Assembly: GCA_021397845.1 (NCBI GenBank)
Contig: JAHSVC010000029.1
Location: forward strand, 564,501 to 628,500
DNA: 64,000 nt
Source of the DNA: Areca catechu
Taxonomy: Eukaryota > Streptophyta > Magnoliopsida > Arecales > Arecaceae
Direction of reading: 5' to 3'
Shown here: piece by piece, positions 58,780-64,000 of the stretch
How positions within the stretch are numbered: position 1 is the first letter of the stretch
Layout of the letters: every line of letters begins with the position of its first letter
Notes under the pieces: model-generated
Database searches by the model: none
What the model saw: the letters and a program-made list of their open reading frames with translations, nothing else
What the model was told of the DNA's origin: nothing
Program-made: the position numbers and the translations under genes

Positions 58780-59569
58780 GGCATAGGCTGAGGCTACGGA
58801 CACAGAGACAGAGGCAGCATCCTACGCTAGCATTACAGCCACTCAGGTTATTCGTTTCATAAAGCAGCATATCATCTGTCGGTTGAGGGTACCAGATAAT
58901 TACCGACAATGGCTCAAATTTAGTGAATAGGAAGGTTAGAGACTTCACTACGAAATTTTTTTTTAACCATAAAAAAGTCCGCCGCAACTCATCCTCAGAC
59001 AAATGGAGCAGTAGAAGCAGCTAACTTCACTCTGATTATCATTCTCGAAAAAATGACGAAGACCCATCGTGATTGGCATGAAATGTTGCCCTTCGCTCTA
59101 TGGGCATATCGTACTTCCATTCGTACACCCACAGGAGCAAGACCCTTCCCTTTGTTCAGAACAGAAGCCATTTTGCCTGTTGAGTTGGAGATTACCCCAC
59201 AGCGTCTTCTGTTAGAAGATTAATGTTGTGAGGAAAAAAAGAATGACAACAGGCTAGCACAATTGGATTTGCTGGATGAGAAGAGGAAACGGGCATTGAA
59301 TCATTCACAGAGTTACCAGCGCCGGATCACGAGGGCTTATGCGAAGAAAGTGAAAGTCCGAGTATTCAGTCCAGGAGAGTTTGGTATGAAAAGTTAGAGA
59401 CGCCATTCGAATGCACGCCACTGACTCGAAGTTTGCGAGGAACTATGAAGGGCCTTTTTTTGTGGTGACCGAGGCGTTTACCAATGGTGTATACAAACTC
59501 CGAACCTTCGATGGGCAACCCCTTCCGGGCATTGTAAATGGCGATTGGTTAAAGAAGTTCTATCAATAA
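58780..59569 (+). pseudogene. Ty3/gypsy integrase C-terminal half
   Basis: Plus-strand reading begins ATQVIRFIKQHIICRL-like and TDNGSNLVN (second catalytic aspartate, about 58895-58920). After frame changes it gives QTNGAVEAANFTLIIILEKM, with the catalytic glutamate (about 58997-59055), then HRDWHEMLPFALWAYRTS. Behind a TAA at 59221 it continues with LAQLDLLDEKRKRALNHSQS and a C-terminal barrel ending NGDWLKKFYQ at the stop 59567-59569. This is a Tat-type integrase end, complete to its natural stop but with several breaks. It belongs to a different copy from the fragment at 20.4-21.1 kb, with which it overlaps in the core. Confidence 0.88.
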
Positions 59570-62027
59570 GAAGAATACCCCGTTTTCGAAATCTCTCGAG
59601 TGTTGTTGTGTTTTTCGAGTCTTTCTTCTTTGTGTAGCCTTAGTATAATTTATGAATGCTATGCTCTGTTCGAATGTTCTTATAGCTGAAGACTGAAATC
59701 CTGAGCTTGTAGCCGAGACAGGGGACCAAAACTTTATGTCTGAAAAACAGGGCCTCTCCCTCTTCTGTGCGGGCCTCTTTACCGCTTGAGCTTCTAACTG
59801 ATCTTGTTGGTGCTTTATGTATGGCTAAGGTTAAGGCTCTATGTGAAATTCCATCATGGTTTGAGAGAAGGGTAAGATTGTCTATACTAAATATAGAGAA
59901 TCCAAATCACTCACTTTCCACCTAGCAAGAGAAGGCAAGGAAAATGAAGATAGACTGGCGATAACTAAAAATATTCTACTCGCAAAGCAACCCGAGATCA
60001 AGAGCCCGCCTAGAAAGCACTTTTGAGACCTAGAGTACTGGAAAAAAACCGTAGATCGAAAGGGCCTGGACTCTCGTTAACTTTTAGGTAGGGGATAGAT
60101 AATAGAGCTAGGGACAGGGCTTTAGTGAGTGGACCGATCTGCGCCCTACTCTCCAATTCCTAAAGGGACCTTCTTAAGGAAGTGAAAGCGCCTGCGCATC
60201 TTTTCATTTAGTTAACCCTCTCCGACGTCAAATTATGCTATTTTCACTCTAGGTAAGTCAAGTCCATCTCGTTTTTGATAGAAATGAGCAGGAACAAGCT
60301 GAAGCTAATGAGAATAAGAAATTAGGATATATATTATTCTCATTCCAAAGAGTCCATCAGTTAGTCTCTTTTGCCGATAGATAGAAGTTCCGGGATGGGA
60401 TATTGATTGGAATAGAGGATTTCATCCGCCTATAAGTCAATCATTCTCTTGCATGCAAATACTTAAGAACCTAGTGGATTTAGATAAGAAAGAAGGTCAA
60501 ATAAAAGCAGAATTGATACCTGCTTGAGAACCCGCTACTAAACTAATGTGTCCTCTGCTTCTGGCTTTGGTAAATCACAACAGGCTAATCTGTAACATTC
60601 AGCTTAAGAATTAGGAAAACCAGCAATCCCATAGTTACTCTATGTTGGTGCCACGGATTCCACCCCTACTAGCTACCATCTATATTATAATGACTACGCC
60701 TCTACTATCCCAACAGTACTAGCTATATAATCATAGCTCGATGAGAATTTCCCATAACAGTAGATATGAGATTTGCGCACGGGACACAGAGGACTGCTTT
60801 CTTTGGTATTCAATTGACTGGGCAGATCCTTCTCGGTTAGATAGAATGAATAAAGATGCGCATTAGCCCAATCGAATTCTGATCTGAAGTTGAAGTGAAT
60901 AAAAAAATTTGATGATGCATGGTCGACCGACCCTGAATGGAATGCAGCACTTCTTAGTGGCGATGATGATGTAGCAGAGATCCCTGTGTTTGGAGAACAC
61001 CACAATGCAGCAGCTGAATATTCTTGGAAAAGATCTTTCCAGTATAACATAGCAGCATACTCAACTGACTGTAAATGAAAACTAAAGGATGAAACTTTCT
61101 GTAAATCAGAACAAAGAGACTTACTTTTTTAGTGGACAGTTTCTGATGCCACAGAAAAAAGGTAGCCAGCAAGGGCACTTTAGCCTTAGGAGGACAATAC
61201 CAACAATTTCTCTGAGCTGCTGCTGGGTAAATCATCTTGTCTGTGCTGCATACAACCTAGTGCTCTGCTCCTCCATTATAAGATAACGTTAAAGATTAGT
61301 AAGGGCCACTTTCTTCTGTCTATATTGAAGTATAAAAGGGAAGTTTTACCAGAATAATTCAAAGCTGTGAGGAAGGTTAAGGCAAAATGGAAGATAGAAG
61401 ATATACGAAGAAGACTAGAAAGATTATACTTTGAACCTTTCTATGTATATTAAGTACATCTAGTCTAGCATATGGGGAAGATAAGTCGGAGTGAAATGAA
61501 ATGGTTAGAAGGAAACGGCAGAAAGGGAAGAGTAGCTGCTCCGTGCAAGATCCTTCCGGATCGAGACCATGGTTTTTCTTTCATTTAGAAGAAGAATCCT
61601 TAGGCTGAAAAGTAAAAATTAAGTATAAAGCCCTTTGACTACTAATTCTATGCTATGGAAAGCAACAAGAACAAGGAACTTATCTTCTTTAAATGATTTC
61701 CCATAACCAATCTTGCCTGCTGCTGCGGTAAAGGCTTTTCTTGCTTCTGAGTAGATCATAGATTCCGTTGTGAACCCTAACTATGCTCTCGGAGTGGTAA
61801 CTGATAGATAGAATTTCTTTTTAAGCCTGAGGAGTGGCTCGCATAAAGCAAGGATTTATGACCTCTCGTGTATTTCCAATGAAAAATAAATATATATATA
61901 TAATTATTTCTTTTTTTTTAATAAAGTAGATTTGTAATAATAAAAATAGATCTCGTCCACTGAAAGTGCAGCAAACCTATTCTCTTATATTACTTACCAC
62001 CTGTATCTCGAGAAACGAAAACAAAAA
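59570..62027. other. Retroelement 3' tail, then spacer upstream of rps2
   Basis: The first few hundred bases follow the pol stop and may be the region before the 3' LTR. No polypurine tract or LTR boundary could be set. The minus frames 60694-61050 and 60954-61235 are unassigned. 61880-61945 is A/T-only microsatellite-like DNA. The rps2 leader lies at the end, and its last bases before ATG read aaaacaaaaa. Confidence 0.4.
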
Positions 62028-62714
62028 ATGACAATCCATTCTATAGTTTGTACTAAATTACTTAGTACGAACGCACATCTCGGCCGTCGGGTAGCTGCTC
62101 ACCATTTCAAAGTCTATATCTGTGGTTCCAGAAATGGAATTGCTATTCTCGATTCAGACAAGACACTGATTTGTTTACGAAACGCTTTTCATTTTATAGG
62201 ATCTCCCATTCGTCAAAAAGGCCGTTCCTTCTTTTTAAAGACCAATCCTTTATTTATATATGATATAATGGAAGAAATGGCGAGCTGTATCAATGATTCT
62301 CAATGGAGGATCGGGGCTTTTTTGACCAATTCTTGTTCAAGTCCGAAAAAAATCCGTTCGAGAAAGAAGAAGATCAATTTAGGGTCGAACCAACAACCTG
62401 ATTGTGTCGTTATTCTGGATGCAGATAGAAAGTCTTCGGTCATACTGGAAGCTGATCGATCACAAATACCTATAGCATCCTTAGTTGATTCTACGATCCC
62501 ATTGGGATCCTATAAAAGAATCACTTATCCCATTCCAGCGAATGATCCTATACAGTTCGTATATCTATTTCGTCATTCGATCACGAAAACTGTGATTCTT
62601 GAACGGGGAAGAATCGTTGCGATGAAAGAGAAGAAAGAAAACCGTGTGGTTTATTCAAGCATAGGAAGCTCTCAAAATGAGGTCGTCATCCCAAGGTTGG
62701 GGCCAGAAGAGTAG
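62028..62714 (+). CDS. rps2: Mitochondrial ribosomal protein S2
   Basis: S2 binds the head-body junction of the mitochondrial small ribosomal subunit. The 228-residue product starts MTIHSIVCTKLLSTNAHLGR, which contains the S2 signature near the N-terminus. It continues VYICGSRNGIAILDSDKTLI (residues 30-48) and WRIGAFLTNS (93-102, matching the WxGGxLTN block). The second signature follows: PDCVVILDADRKSSVILEAD, IPIASLVDSTIPLGS and ITYPIPANDPIQFVYLF (124-181). The segment between the two halves is about 30 residues shorter than in bacteria, and the C-terminus ends soon after the core (RLGPEE, TAG). Plant mitochondrial S2 often has a long, variable C-terminal extension. A 105-codon frame in another phase overlaps the end (62677-62994) and could be a frame-shifted extension. 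The start is the first in-frame ATG and matches the conserved N-terminus. Confidence 0.95.
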   Translation: MTIHSIVCTKLLSTNAHLGRRVAAHHFKVYICGSRNGIAILDSDKTLICLRNAFHFIGSPIRQKGRSFFLKTNPLFIYDIMEEMASCINDSQWRIGAFLTNSCSSPKKIRSRKKKINLGSNQQPDCVVILDADRKSSVILEADRSQIPIASLVDSTIPLGSYKRITYPIPANDPIQFVYLFRHSITKTVILERGRIVAMKEKKENRVVYSSIGSSQNEVVIPRLGPEE

Positions 62715-62994
62715 CCCCTTCCATATTAAATATCACATATCCCTTTTTATCAGCCGAACAGATCAGACCATTACCCTTTATTCCTGGCTCAGGCTAGTTT
62801 GCTGCTCAAGGAAACTCGAGATGATTTTCGGAACCTCTTTTTCTCCCTCAGATGACAAGAAGGAGGATGATTGGCTTCGCAACTCTTCCTTTCCTTTGGA
62901 TGATTGGCTACGCAACTGTCCCTTCTTTCACCTGATTCAGGTCTTTCAATACCCGAAACAGCAAATGCGGAAGCGCAGCCAAGTACTGAAATAG
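62677..62994 (+). pseudogene. ORF105 overlapping the rps2 end
   Basis: This plus frame, in a different phase from rps2, overlaps it by 38 bp and runs to a TAG at 62992. It encodes a tandemly repeated DDWLRN segment (DDWLRNSSFPL then DDWLRNCPFF; DNA repeat at about 62867-62935). It may be the remains of an rps2 C-terminal extension separated by an indel, or simply a chance frame. No independent family is recognised. Confidence 0.3.
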
Positions 62995-64000
62995 GAGTTG
63001 GTTCACTTGCCCTTGATTGAGCCGATCAGTCCTTGTTGACCTTTTGAGGTGAAGGGGGAAGACCCATAGCGCTTTCTTCAGTACTCGTGGGAGAAAGGGC
63101 TCCCTTAGGGAAGAAGGGTTCTCGCTTTGGGGGTAGAACTCTCAGCGGGATATAAAATAGGGTTTCCAGCAGTGCTCTAGAGAAGAGGGGTTCCCTGCCT
63201 TAGGGAAAGAAGGGTTGCGGGCTAACAAAGACAGTGAGGCTTCGCTAACTATCGAACCTACAGGCCCCTAACTCGCTACGTCCTCGAGGAGTAGTCCGTC
63301 CTCCTTTGACGAGGTGCACTCCCTACGTCCTTTCGATCTCCGCTTCTTGCTTCCATAGGCCCCTATTGACTAACGAATAGAAGTTCGTCTTGCTTTCCCT
63401 GATCGAATAAACATAGTATTTGCTCCTCCTTTTTAGTTGATATGGGACCCTGAACTTCTCCCGATGGACGGCACTTCGGGAGCCCTCATTCATTGTGGAT
63501 GCTAGGAGGTGTGAACGGTTGAAAAAGCCGACCTGTGTACACAGCCTGAACCAGAACTCGATCCTTGGATTTATGATCTGACACTATAGGCATGCTCACC
63601 ATACTTTCCAGAGCGTGTGAGGAAGATGAAGGAAGTAATGCTAGGCGTGCAGACGACGACTACTCACTTCTCTTGTGAAGTCTTGAATTCTGATCAGACT
63701 GAAGAAGATAGGGCATGAACTATTCGATCAATTAGGCAAGTTCCCGAGCTCGCCCTACCCTAAGAAAGAAGAATGTGAGGACGGAACCGAGACATAGTCT
63801 TTTGAAGCCTGGCACCACGGTTGAAGGTTGACATCACGGTGAACAGCAAATTAGCATTGTGTCCACTCCACTTGATTCAGTTCAACTGAAAAACCTTTAC
63901 GGGTACATAGAAAACGGAAAGCAAGATTTTTCAGGCAGAGCGAGGGTCCCTATTCTCTTCTCTCTTCATTTCAAACCGCTTTACCCAAGTCAATCTGATA
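62995..64000. other. Spacer downstream of rps2, no gene recognised
   Basis: No ORF of interest. Degenerate words around gaagggttc and tcccttaggg repeat between about 63090 and 63215. The rest to the window end is ordinary mitochondrial-type spacer. Confidence 0.45.

Noticed and set aside
1..64000. CRISPR array, complete rRNA or tRNA genes, plastid-derived genes, mitovirus polymerase
   Set aside because: Looked for by eye on both strands. No regular spaced repeats, no complete tRNA cloverleaf, no plastid gene text and no mitovirus polymerase motif was found, apart from the short 18S rRNA fragment.

Overview
This window reads as plant mitochondrial DNA from a large, gene-poor chondriome. Three organellar genes are recognisable in 64 kb: rps10 (minus, 27243-28355, split by a 777-bp group II intron), cox3 (minus, 49543-50340) and rps2 (plus, 62028-62714). 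The cox3 and rps10 genes carry unedited C-type codons where plant proteins normally have the edited residue. rps10 also lacks an ATG and a timely stop, so it appears to need C-to-U editing at both ends. Mitochondrial rps2 is lost from most eudicots and rps10 is lost from grasses. Keeping both, with few cox3 edit candidates, suggests a non-grass monocot or another early-branching angiosperm; this lineage call is inference.

Most of the rest is noncoding patchwork holding broken nuclear-type mobile DNA. On the minus strand at 4.18-6.39 kb is a decayed endogenous pararetrovirus (Caulimoviridae-type protease, reverse transcriptase, RNase H). From 8.5 to 25.4 kb there are scattered LTR-retrotransposon pieces. 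These are a Ty1/copia LTR end, RT and RNase H; a Tat/Ogre-like extra ORF followed by gag; a plant-mobile-domain ORF; a gypsy integrase; and a nearly intact 2.4-kb gag with one frameshift and 69-bp tandem repeats. At 47.0-48.95 kb, on the minus strand, a LINE-type RNase H, a gypsy integrase, a 33-nt near-perfect palindrome and a copia protease-integrase block lie almost end to end. A gag-like ORF (56.2-56.6 kb) and the C-terminal half of a gypsy integrase (58.8-59.6 kb) complete the set.

Two clusters have no clear explanation. One is a minus-strand island at 32.1-34.2 kb whose ORFs include a stretch resembling the core of superfamily 3 helicases. The other is a 196-codon ORF directly upstream of cox3 on the same strand, with a second open, strongly hydrophobic frame over its 5' part. 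A short 5' fragment of the mitochondrial 18S rRNA gene lies at 31.0-31.08 kb. I found no intact tRNA gene, complete rRNA gene, CRISPR array or recognisable plastid gene.
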